NCBI GenBank assembly: GCA_963854565.1
Contig: CAWKZT010000005.1
Location: 1 to 29,102 of the forward strand
Reading direction: 5' to 3'
Length of the DNA: 29,102 nucleotides
Source: CAWKZT01 sp963854565
GTDB lineage: Bacteria > Actinomycetota > Acidimicrobiia > Acidimicrobiales > JAHEJN01
The translations under genes were made by a program, and so were the position numbers. Positions 1-6,783 of the stretch are shown here, piece by piece. Every line of letters begins with the position of its first letter. Positions within the stretch are counted from its first letter, which is position 1. A model generated the notes under the pieces. That model made no database searches. It was given only the letters and a program-made list of their open reading frames with translations, and was not told the DNA's origin.

Positions 1-28
1 GCCCCCCCCCCCCCCCCCCCCCCGCCCC
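1..28. repeat. Poly-C homopolymer run at the left edge
   Basis: Positions 2-23 are an unbroken run of 22 C residues, followed by one G and four more C. Nothing like it occurs elsewhere in the window. A run this long in a bacterial chromosome is either a phase-variable homopolymer tract or, more likely at a window or contig edge, a sequencing or assembly artefact. No gene reading through it could be recognised. Confidence 0.9.
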
Positions 29-250
29 ATTGCATCGTGTTAGACGCCTTGCAGCACACAAAAGTAGCGGGATTCTCCCGAGGGAAATATGTGGTTCGAT
101 GCCGATGTAAACGTCGCAGTCGAGTCCATTATTCCGCCCATTGGGGGACGCATGTGTAGGCCGCAAAGCCAGTAGGACATGGTAGGTCATGGTATGGGAG
201 ATGTCCAGTAGAATCTTACGATTAGGGCGTAGGAGTCCACGCGAACCCTC
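29..250. other. Leader region without a recognisable gene
   Basis: This stretch separates the poly-C run from nadD. One frame is open from about 28 to 161, but its translation resembles no family I know and has no start with a ribosome binding site. The end of proA or another nadD-neighbour gene was looked for and not found. It most likely holds the upstream control region of nadD. Confidence 0.4.
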
Positions 251-256
251 TACAAT
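251..256 (+). promoter_or_regulatory. Possible -10 element for a leaderless nadD transcript
   Basis: TACAAT at 251-256 is a good -10 hexamer. Seven bases separate it from the ATG at 264, so transcription could start on the A of that codon. There is no purine-rich ribosome binding site before either ATG at 255 or 264, which suits a leaderless message, a common mode in actinobacteria. No convincing -35 box is seen, so this rests on position and the hexamer alone. Confidence 0.35.
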
Positions 257-845
257 GCGCGCCATGCAGGTGAGGCAACGCTGGGGAATATTCGGAGGGA
301 CGTTTGATCCGCCGCATATTGGGCAGCTTGTTGCTGCGCAGTCGGCGCTTCACGAACTCGAGTTAGACCGAATTTTGTTCGTAGTGGCTCACGTACCTTG
401 GCAAAAGGTAGGGGACCGCACGATTAGCGAATCATCTCATCGCTTGGCGATGGTTGAAGCCGCCGTTGAGAACGAACATGGGATGCAGGCGGTAAGTCTC
501 GAAATTGATCGAGGTGGTAATTCCTACATGGCCGACACGCTGGCGGAATTATCGGCACCAGAACGGGACCTTTTCTTGGTTCTTGGATCCGATGCCGCCC
601 ATGGCCTTCCAACCTGGGAGCGCCCTGACGAGGTCCGCGCCCTCGCCGCCGTTGCGGTTGTCGATCGCCCGGGTAGTGCCGGGCAGTCCCCGCCGTATGG
701 GTGGGAATGGCAAATGGTTGACTGCCCGTTGATCGACCTTTCAAGCACAGATCTTCGTCAACGCATTGTTGCGGGGGCGCCGGTGGACCATCTCGTGCCG
801 GATTCTGTCGTCTCCTACATCAACCGCAACGGTCTTTATCGATGA
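255..845 (+). CDS. nadD: Nicotinate-nucleotide adenylyltransferase (NadD)
   Basis: NadD joins nicotinate mononucleotide and ATP to give nicotinic acid adenine dinucleotide, the penultimate step of NAD synthesis, in the cytosol. The protein opens with the nucleotidyltransferase signature GIFGGTFDPPHIGQL, whose HxGH-type histidines bind ATP. It ends with a SSTDLRQRI stretch matching the family's ISSTxxR motif. The frame is open upstream to 189, but those 22 residues are basic and unlike the family. ATG 255 gives 196 residues and ATG 264 gives 193, both normal for NadD; 264 would suit a leaderless message. The stop overlaps the next gene by ATGA, so the two are probably translated together, and rsfS follows two genes on, a common actinobacterial arrangement. 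Confidence 0.95.
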   Translation: MRAMQVRQRWGIFGGTFDPPHIGQLVAAQSALHELELDRILFVVAHVPWQKVGDRTISESSHRLAMVEAAVENEHGMQAVSLEIDRGGNSYMADTLAELSAPERDLFLVLGSDAAHGLPTWERPDEVRALAAVAVVDRPGSAGQSPPYGWEWQMVDCPLIDLSSTDLRQRIVAGAPVDHLVPDSVVSYINRNGLYR

Positions 846-1969
846 GACGAGGACCAGGCGACAAGCGAACGTCGGCCGAATGGGTTTGGATTGTTCTCTT
901 TCCCCTTCTTCTCGGGTTGTCGCTGTTCGCGGGGTATCGAATTATCCAATCTGGCGCAGGAGCAATTTTGGACGCCACCGATGGTGACGTGGCCCAGGTT
1001 GTGACGAACCCGCGGTTGCCGGGATATCGGGCGATTGTCGAACCAACGGCGGTGAGCGCGGCGCTATTGGTACATAGTGACGAGTTAGTCGGAGCAGCCG
1101 TTGTGGTCCCTGTGGCGAACGGTGTCGGCGGTACATGGTTCGTGATTCCTCCGGATATTTTTCTCGACGGGCAGACCCTTGCGACGACGTTTGAGTCCGA
1201 TGGTGTGCCGGGTGCCACGGGTGCCCTGCAGTTGTTTACCGCGCTTCGCCTAGAACAGGTAGCCGTCCTTGACCAGCAAGAGTGGGAGAAACTGTTCGGT
1301 ACTCGGCCAGTGACCGTTCAATTGGCGGACGATCTTGTCCAGGTCAACGGAACTGTGCAGTTTGCATCTGGCGAGTTGACCATCGATGCCGCTTCGATTG
1401 GCGAGGTGTTGGGGTGGCTTAACCCGGGCGAAGTGTCGGCCAACCGTTTGAGTCGCCATAACGATGTCATCACTTCTTGGTTGGCAGCGGCTTCTGATCG
1501 CGCCTTCACGCTGGGCGATGATGTGCCGTTGGCGACCTCCCTTAATTCAATGGTTCAAGGTGTGCTCAATACAGCCACTATTCCGATCGTGGCTACTGAT
1601 TCCCTAGGGTTTGTTCCCGACATTGATCTGTTCCAAACCATGGTGCATGAACTGGCACCCTTTGCGCCATCTGAGGCGTCGGTGTTGCGCCCGCAGACAT
1701 TGGTTCTAAACGGCGCCAGCAGCGATCCCGAACTTACGCTTAAATTCGTTACCCAGGTTGCTGTGGCTGGGGCGCAGGTCACCGCACTCGGCAACGAAGA
1801 TGCTTTTTTGCGGACCGAATCGTCGCTCATTGTTAGCTCTGAGCTATGGATGGAGTTTGGTGAAGAGATTGCGGATGCGTTGGGAATTGGCACCGTCATA
1901 TTAGATCCCGAAGACAATCCGGCGTTTGACCTCGTTGTGCATCTGGGTCTTGACCTGGTCGGTCCCTGA
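842..1969 (+). CDS. Membrane-anchored LCP-like protein with LytR_C domain, probably lacking catalysis
   Basis: A short basic N-terminus is followed by one membrane segment at about residues 14-34, then an extracellular part. Residues about 60-260 follow the LytR-CpsA-Psr (LCP) layout loosely, and residues about 283-373 fit the LytR_C domain well: VLNGAS at the start, LGIGTV in the middle and a closing LGLDL. LCP enzymes move wall polymers from lipid carriers to peptidoglycan and need the arginine of an SIPRD-type motif. The matching place here reads VIPPD (residues 101-105), with proline instead. I infer a wall-associated binding or structural role rather than transferase activity. The gene overlaps nadD by 4 nt and precedes rsfS, a place where LytR_C proteins are often found in actinobacteria. 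Confidence 0.6.
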   Translation: MRRGPGDKRTSAEWVWIVLFPLLLGLSLFAGYRIIQSGAGAILDATDGDVAQVVTNPRLPGYRAIVEPTAVSAALLVHSDELVGAAVVVPVANGVGGTWFVIPPDIFLDGQTLATTFESDGVPGATGALQLFTALRLEQVAVLDQQEWEKLFGTRPVTVQLADDLVQVNGTVQFASGELTIDAASIGEVLGWLNPGEVSANRLSRHNDVITSWLAAASDRAFTLGDDVPLATSLNSMVQGVLNTATIPIVATDSLGFVPDIDLFQTMVHELAPFAPSEASVLRPQTLVLNGASSDPELTLKFVTQVAVAGAQVTALGNEDAFLRTESSLIVSSELWMEFGEEIADALGIGTVILDPEDNPAFDLVVHLGLDLVGP

Positions 1970-1991
1970 ATTGGGTATCGGGCAGTAGCAT

Positions 1992-2342
1992 GTGGAGATG
2001 AATTGGCACGTACTGGCGGCACGAGCGGCTGACGACAAACTTGCATCGAACACTATCGTTTTGGACGTGGGCGACGTTGTCGGGATTACCGACCATTTCA
2101 TCATCACGAGCGGGTCCAGTCGCCGCCAGGTACGCGCCATAGCCGAAGGCATTGAAGCAGACCTCAAGTTGGTCGGCGGGCCTTCGCCTAAACGTATTGA
2201 AGGTCTCCGTGAGGCAGAGTGGATCTTGCTGGACTTCGGCATATTTGTTGTCCACGTTTTTGGTGAGGAAACTCGCCGTTATTTCGATCTCGAACGGCTG
2301 TGGCAGGACTGCAATCGTGTCGAGTGGCTCGAAACCAACTGA
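1992..2342 (+). CDS. rsfS: Ribosome silencing factor RsfS
   Basis: RsfS (DUF143, formerly YbeB) binds ribosomal protein L14 on the free 50S subunit and blocks joining to 30S when nutrients are low. The protein of about 116 residues shows the family core: an N-terminal helix with AADDKLASNTIVLDV, then the ITDHFIITSGSS strand-turn and a C-terminal WILLDFGIFVVHVF strand followed by RRYFDLERLW. The start is GTG 1992 or the ATG at 1998, with no strong ribosome binding site to decide. It lies 22 nt after the LCP-like gene and downstream of nadD, the usual nadD-rsfS neighbourhood. Confidence 0.93.
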   Translation: MEMNWHVLAARAADDKLASNTIVLDVGDVVGITDHFIITSGSSRRQVRAIAEGIEADLKLVGGPSPKRIEGLREAEWILLDFGIFVVHVFGEETRRYFDLERLWQDCNRVEWLETN

Positions 2343-2366
2343 GATAAAGGCTGTTCTAGCCTATAA

Positions 2367-3194
2367 ATGCCGGTACTGCTAGGAGCGCTAAGTTCGCTGC
2401 TCATTGGAGTTGGTGACTTCTTAGCGCGCTTTGCCGCCCAGCGAACCAAAGCAGTCACTGTGGTCATCGCTGGTTCTAGCGCAGGCTTAGTCGTGACGGC
2501 GGTTCTGGCACCGCTTATAGATGGCAGTCCCATAGTCAGGGATCTGGCCTTTGGCGCGATTTCTGGTGTGTTATCAGGGCTAGCCCTAGCTTTGCTTTAC
2601 CAAGGTATGACGGTTGCCTCGGTGGCGGTCGTATCGCCGACGGCATCGGTTTTTATCGCGTTGATTCCATTCATGTGGGGTCTGTCTCGAGGTGAGTCGC
2701 TGGGGATGTGGTCGCTGGTCGGCGTGGCTGTAGTGGTACCGAGCCTGGTTCTCACTTCGTTTTCTCCCGAACTTGGCGACCGGGCCCGACTTGGTTTGGT
2801 ATTGGGTGTGGCATCGGGACTGCTCTTTGGCGTCGGCTTTGTGTTTCTTGGAGAGACGTCGATCGCGAGTGGCGTGTGGCCGGCAGTAAGCCAAAGGGGA
2901 GCGTCGCTGGTGGCGATGTTGGCGCTGGCGACGATCCAGCGAGTGCCCCGTTTGGCGCCGCCCTCTGCTCGCGCCTTTGCGCTAGTGGGAGGCACCATAG
3001 GGGCGTTTGCAATTGTTTTGTTCACGCTCGGTGCCCAGCATGGGTCGGTTAGTGAGGTATCGGTGGCGGCGTCTACTTATCCGGCGGTGACGGCGGTATT
3101 GGCTTGGAAATATGACAAGGATCTGCTGCGGTGGTGGCAAGGTATTGGCATTGTGGGTTCCATCGTAGGGGTGGCACTTATCGCCGTTGGCTGA
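2367..3194 (+). CDS. EamA/DMT-family membrane transporter
   Basis: The 275-residue protein is almost wholly hydrophobic, with about ten predicted membrane segments in two similar halves, the pattern of EamA drug/metabolite transporters. The N-terminus (LLGALSSLLIGVGDFLARFAA) resembles EamA members in which a GxxDF motif follows the first helix. The second half carries a GALxxxxxVVxxxYP-type pattern (about residues 220-250), typical of the last helices. Substrates of this family range from amino acids to metabolites and cannot be told from sequence. It begins 24 nt after rsfS. TATAAA lies directly before ATG 2367 and no ribosome binding site is visible, so the message may have its own promoter or be leaderless. 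Confidence 0.85.
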   Translation: MPVLLGALSSLLIGVGDFLARFAAQRTKAVTVVIAGSSAGLVVTAVLAPLIDGSPIVRDLAFGAISGVLSGLALALLYQGMTVASVAVVSPTASVFIALIPFMWGLSRGESLGMWSLVGVAVVVPSLVLTSFSPELGDRARLGLVLGVASGLLFGVGFVFLGETSIASGVWPAVSQRGASLVAMLALATIQRVPRLAPPSARAFALVGGTIGAFAIVLFTLGAQHGSVSEVSVAASTYPAVTAVLAWKYDKDLLRWWQGIGIVGSIVGVALIAVG

Positions 3195-3212
3195 CCCGAT
3201 CATGGGGGACCA

Positions 3213-4526
3213 GTGACTACCGACTACGTTGGCCTTATGGAGCCTGATTTTTACGCCTTCGACACACTGAGCCTGCACGCTGGTCAACAACCAGATCCGG
3301 CAACGGGTGCTCGGGCGGTGCCGATTCATATGACAACGTCGTACGTCTTCGATTCGGTAGACCAGGCGGCGAGTTTGTTTAACCTGGAGACATCGGGGCA
3401 TATTTATAGCCGCATCTCTAATCCAACAGTGGCGGTGCTCGAAGAACGTATAGCGGCGCTCGAAGGCGGTGTCGGGGCCGTATGCACCGCAAGTGGTTCT
3501 GCGGCTTTGCATTTGGCGATCGCCACGATCATGAGTGCGGGAAGCCACATCGTGTGCAGTCGCAATGTGTACGGCGGAACGTACAACATGCTCAACTTGA
3601 CGATGCCACGGTTCGGTATCACCACAACGTTTGTCGACCCGCGAGATCCTCAAGCCTTCGCCGATGCCATTACCGACGACACGCGTCTTGTGCTCGCCGA
3701 AACACTGGGTAATCCTGGTATCGAAGTGCTCGACATTGCCGCGGTGGCCGCTGTCGCCCATGCTGCTGGTCTGCCTTTGGCTGTTGACTCCACCTTTGCT
3801 ACCCCGTACCTCTGTCAACCAATCAGCCATGGTGCCGACATCGTCGTTCACTCGGCCACCAAGTTTCTGGGCGGCCACGGCGTTGCCATTGGCGGGGTGG
3901 TGGTCGATGGTGGTCGTTTCGACTGGGAAGCAAGCGGCAAGTTTGCGAATTTGACCGAACCCTACGAGGGCTATCACGGTATTTCCTTCACCGAAGAGTT
4001 CGGGTCAGCGGCATTGTCGATGCGAGCACGGGCCGAAGGGTTACGTGACTTCGGGGCATGTCTGAGCCCTCAGAATGCGTTCTACATCTTGCAAGGTGTT
4101 GAGACGTTGCCGCTGCGCATGGATAAACACGTGGCCAACGCCAAGGCTGTTGTTGAGTTGTTGGACGCAAACAGCGCGGTGGAGTGGGTTCGTCACCCGC
4201 ACTCGCCGAGCCATCCTGATCATGATCTTGCGGCCCGGCTATATCCGAAGGGCGCCGGAGCGATTTTGAGCTTTGGTATCAAAGGAGGGCGCGAGGCCGG
4301 GCGAAAGTTCATCGAATCGGTCAAGTTGGCTAGCCATCTTGCCAATGTGGGCGATGCGAAAACTCTGGTATTGCATCCTGCTACCACGACCCATCAGCAA
4401 CTCAGTGCCGATGATCTTGTAAAAGCCGGAATTGGTGAGGAGTTGATTCGGGTGTCGGTGGGACTCGAAGATCCGGCTGACATTTGTGCCGATTTTGCCC
4501 GAGCATTGAAGGCTTCGCAGCGATGA
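3213..4526 (+). CDS. metY: O-acetylhomoserine sulfhydrylase (MetY type), PLP enzyme
   Basis: This enzyme uses pyridoxal phosphate to exchange the acetyl group of O-acetylhomoserine for sulfide or a thiol, giving homocysteine for methionine synthesis. The 437-residue length fits MetY better than the shorter cystathionine gamma-synthases of about 380-400. The N-terminus has the THxG-like LSLHAGQQPDPATGA and the YSRISNPT cofactor motif. The Schiff-base lysine is K217 in VHSATKFLGGHG, with an acidic D in the AVDSTFATP strand before it. The start GTG 3213 has GGGGGAC upstream as ribosome binding site. The stop overlaps the next gene by ATGA. Cystathionine gamma-synthase or methionine gamma-lyase activity cannot be excluded. 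Confidence 0.88.
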   Translation: MTTDYVGLMEPDFYAFDTLSLHAGQQPDPATGARAVPIHMTTSYVFDSVDQAASLFNLETSGHIYSRISNPTVAVLEERIAALEGGVGAVCTASGSAALHLAIATIMSAGSHIVCSRNVYGGTYNMLNLTMPRFGITTTFVDPRDPQAFADAITDDTRLVLAETLGNPGIEVLDIAAVAAVAHAAGLPLAVDSTFATPYLCQPISHGADIVVHSATKFLGGHGVAIGGVVVDGGRFDWEASGKFANLTEPYEGYHGISFTEEFGSAALSMRARAEGLRDFGACLSPQNAFYILQGVETLPLRMDKHVANAKAVVELLDANSAVEWVRHPHSPSHPDHDLAARLYPKGAGAILSFGIKGGREAGRKFIESVKLASHLANVGDAKTLVLHPATTTHQQLSADDLVKAGIGEELIRVSVGLEDPADICADFARALKASQR

Positions 4527-5326
4527 AATTTCTCGTAGGCGATGCAATGGTGACTGCCGCGACGGGTGCCAGGAGTCTCGATGGAGACGACCCACTCGTA
4601 GTGATGGTTCATGGTGCTGGTATGGACCGAACCATATGGAGCCAACAAACCCGTTATTTGGCGCACCACGGCTTCCGTGCTGCGGCGGTAGACGTGCCGG
4701 GTCATGGAACTAGCGAAGGAGAACCCCTTGCAACGGTCGAAGCCATAGGGGAGTGGCTTCTCGACGTAATCGATGCGCTGGGTGGGTCAGCGCATCTTGT
4801 CGGGCATTCGATGGGGGCGCTGGCAGCGCTTCATGCCGCGGGCGTTGACGGAGACAAGGCGTCTGGTCGCGTGATGTCGCTAAGCCTGCTGGGAGTGGGC
4901 ATGGCAATGCCCGTTCACCCGGAGCTATTGGCCGCGGCGCAAGACAACGACGCATTAGCTGACCAACTCATTACGGCCTGGGGACACGGTAAGCGTCAAC
5001 ACATCGGACGCAACCCAACCCCTGGGCTTTGGATGCTAGGTGGGGGAGTAGCCATGCTTGACGGCACCGCCGATGGCGTTTTAGCCACCGATTTGCTGGC
5101 CTGCAACGCCTATGTCAATGTGGCCGAGGCAGCCAGCCGAGTCCGTTGTCCGTCTCTGGTTATAGCCGGAGACAGCGACCGGATGACCCCGTCAAAGTCA
5201 GGTCAAGCTGTCGCTGAGCAGTTGGCCGATGCCTCGTTTGTTGAATTGGCGGACACAGGGCACACCATGATGTTGGAACGTCCCGCCGAGGTTCGCCAGC
5301 TTCTCTTGGCCCACTTGACCGGGTAG
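4523..5326 (+). CDS. Alpha/beta hydrolase fold protein
   Basis: A 267-residue cytosolic hydrolase with a complete triad. HGAG (residues 30-33) gives the oxyanion region, GHSMG holds nucleophile S96, GDSDRMTP holds D219, and DTGHTM holds H247. The length suits small esterases, lyases and lactonases of this fold; the substrate cannot be told. It is shorter than, and lacks the pattern of, homoserine O-acetyltransferase MetX (about 370 residues), although MetX shares the fold and often sits beside metY. I chose ATG 4523 because it overlaps the metY stop as ATGA and the domain begins right after it; an ATG at 4484 lies inside metY and adds no domain. Coupling to metY suggests a related job but does not prove it. 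Confidence 0.85.
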   Translation: MKFLVGDAMVTAATGARSLDGDDPLVVMVHGAGMDRTIWSQQTRYLAHHGFRAAAVDVPGHGTSEGEPLATVEAIGEWLLDVIDALGGSAHLVGHSMGALAALHAAGVDGDKASGRVMSLSLLGVGMAMPVHPELLAAAQDNDALADQLITAWGHGKRQHIGRNPTPGLWMLGGGVAMLDGTADGVLATDLLACNAYVNVAEAASRVRCPSLVIAGDSDRMTPSKSGQAVAEQLADASFVELADTGHTMMLERPAEVRQLLLAHLTG

Positions 5327-5437
5327 TACTACAGGCCGTTTAGATCGGGTTCTGCCCCGGACACGACGGGCGTTCTTGTTGTTGGGTCGATGTCGTAGCT
5401 TGTGATGGTGATCTGGGTCTCAGTTGATCCGTTTCTG

Positions 5438-6448
5438 CTAAGAGACGGGCAGGTAGCCAGCGACCTGGTGCGGAGATGTATTGAGGTAGACCTTGGCTTC
5501 GGGAGCGCCCTGGAAGCGGCCGTGACTCCATCGGATTTCGATATGTCCTTCGATGGAGCGTTGTTCGTTAGTAACACGATCAATTACGCGTGCCATCCAC
5601 CGTATGAGAGGTTGGCCCGACGCATCTGCCCAAGCGTCGAAATCGCGTAGCCGGAACTGTTTTCGAAAGTCCCAGGGTGTGCCTACTTGATAGTGAGTGG
5701 GGACACCGTCGCTTTGGGCTCCCAGAACGAAATAGGGTGCCGCCTGCAACCGAATGAGGCGCCACAGCAGCGTCTCGCGTTCGCCAGCCGTCCCGAGGTT
5801 ACCTAACCAGTGTTCCGCGGTTCGCTGCGCCACCGCCCAAGCAAAGGACGTGTAGACCTCGCCCGAGTCGCCCGGCCAGGCCCGGCCCGGCGATTTGTGG
5901 CGTTTAAGAATGGCTCGTGTTGGTTTGTCGAGGTCCTCTACCCGATCGGGCAGACCGGAAATTCCTAGGCCATCGATGTAGGCCCGGTACAGCTCTTGAT
6001 GTTGACCAGGCGCCATTTGATGGAACCAGTCGGAGCGGTCGGTGCGTTTCTCGGTGAGGCAGGCCGTGAACAGGTTGGATGGTCCCACGTTGTGAAGAAT
6101 CGACGAACCGTATTTACAACTAATGAGGTAGACGTGGTCGACACGCAGATCGGCGGGAATGGTTTCGTACCCGGGTGGTTTATGGGGGCCTTTCCACTCG
6201 ACGGTCAGCGGTGGGCGGCCTCGCAAGCCGACGTCAGCGGTGCGGAATCGGTCGCCGTTGGCCCAGGAGGTACTGAACTCGGCGGCGTAGTCGCCCGCTA
6301 CATATGCTGCTTCGAGTCGATCAAAACACTCGTGCGTGACATTGGTGATGTGGCCGGGTCGAACCTCGAGGGCCCGTTCGAGGTCTTTGTATCCCAACAG
6401 CGCGAGCCCAGTGACAATCTCGGTGATCTCGGTCCGAAGGGCAACCAT
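5438..6448 (-). CDS. Candidate restriction endonuclease or partner of the adjacent DNA methyltransferase
   Basis: I recognise no named family in these 336 residues. The start is set by TAATG: the stop of the 111-residue gene shares one base with this ATG (6448). A plausible PD-(D/E)xK-like core lies at residues 84-112: acidic E84 in VEWKG, D104 in RVDHVYLIS, then S110-C-K112 in a buried-looking strand. The final catalytic acid would be replaced by serine, so this is only suggestive. No membrane segment or ATPase motif is seen. Position after a methyltransferase, on the same strand and translationally coupled, is the main reason for calling it a nuclease candidate. Past its stop, a different frame on the same strand stays coding-like for about 35 codons (5329-5450), so the C-terminus may be shifted. 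Confidence 0.6.
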   Translation of the reverse strand: MVALRTEITEIVTGLALLGYKDLERALEVRPGHITNVTHECFDRLEAAYVAGDYAAEFSTSWANGDRFRTADVGLRGRPPLTVEWKGPHKPPGYETIPADLRVDHVYLISCKYGSSILHNVGPSNLFTACLTEKRTDRSDWFHQMAPGQHQELYRAYIDGLGISGLPDRVEDLDKPTRAILKRHKSPGRAWPGDSGEVYTSFAWAVAQRTAEHWLGNLGTAGERETLLWRLIRLQAAPYFVLGAQSDGVPTHYQVGTPWDFRKQFRLRDFDAWADASGQPLIRWMARVIDRVTNEQRSIEGHIEIRWSHGRFQGAPEAKVYLNTSPHQVAGYLPVS

Positions 6449-6783
6449 TATCCGGTGAATATCCGACTGAACTGCATTGCTGATCCGAACAGGTCCTCGG
6501 GAACTTCGGCGGACCGATGCACGGGCAGGTGCGGGTATATGTCGATGGTCACGTTGGTGGCGTCCATCCACACGGTGACGGCGTCGTCCCACTGCTGGGC
6601 AAGTAGGGCTTCGCGGATTTCTTCTACCGCATGTTTGGGCAGTGTGGCCGGATCGGTTTTTCCGACGACCTCGTTGACCAGAACCCGAGTCAATATCTCG
6701 AGATCGTCAGCTAGGAAAACGGCCGGTGGGTCGTCGCGGACAACCGCATAGGCAACACCAACGCGTTGTTTAGACGGAGCCAA
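6448..6783 (-). CDS. 111-residue protein inside the methyltransferase cassette, function unknown
   Basis: This small gene is easy to miss because its frame runs far into the methyltransferase gene upstream. Residues match normal codon use only from the TTG at 6783, which has AGAAGG just before it and overlaps the methyltransferase end by 14 nt. The protein begins APSKQRVGVAYAVVRDDPP and has a helical, acidic middle (residues about 50-75) and a conserved-looking VTIDIYPHL segment. There is no HTH, membrane segment or known catalytic motif, so a C-protein regulator is unlikely. Its stop overlaps the next start as TAATG. Being locked between methyltransferase and nuclease candidate suggests a subunit or specificity partner. 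The TTG start is inferred. Confidence 0.6.
   Translation of the reverse strand: MAPSKQRVGVAYAVVRDDPPAVFLADDLEILTRVLVNEVVGKTDPATLPKHAVEEIREALLAQQWDDAVTVWMDATNVTIDIYPHLPVHRSAEVPEDLFGSAMQFSRIFTG

Noticed and set aside
2982..3977. 331-residue open frame on the minus strand opposite the EamA and metY genes
   Set aside because: It lies fully across two well-supported plus-strand genes, resembles no family and is rich in His, Arg and Cys as shadow frames are.
6449..6592. Longer N-terminus for the nuclease candidate from an ATG at 6592
   Set aside because: The extra 48 residues are basic shadow sequence over the 111-residue gene, and the TAATG junction gives a better start.
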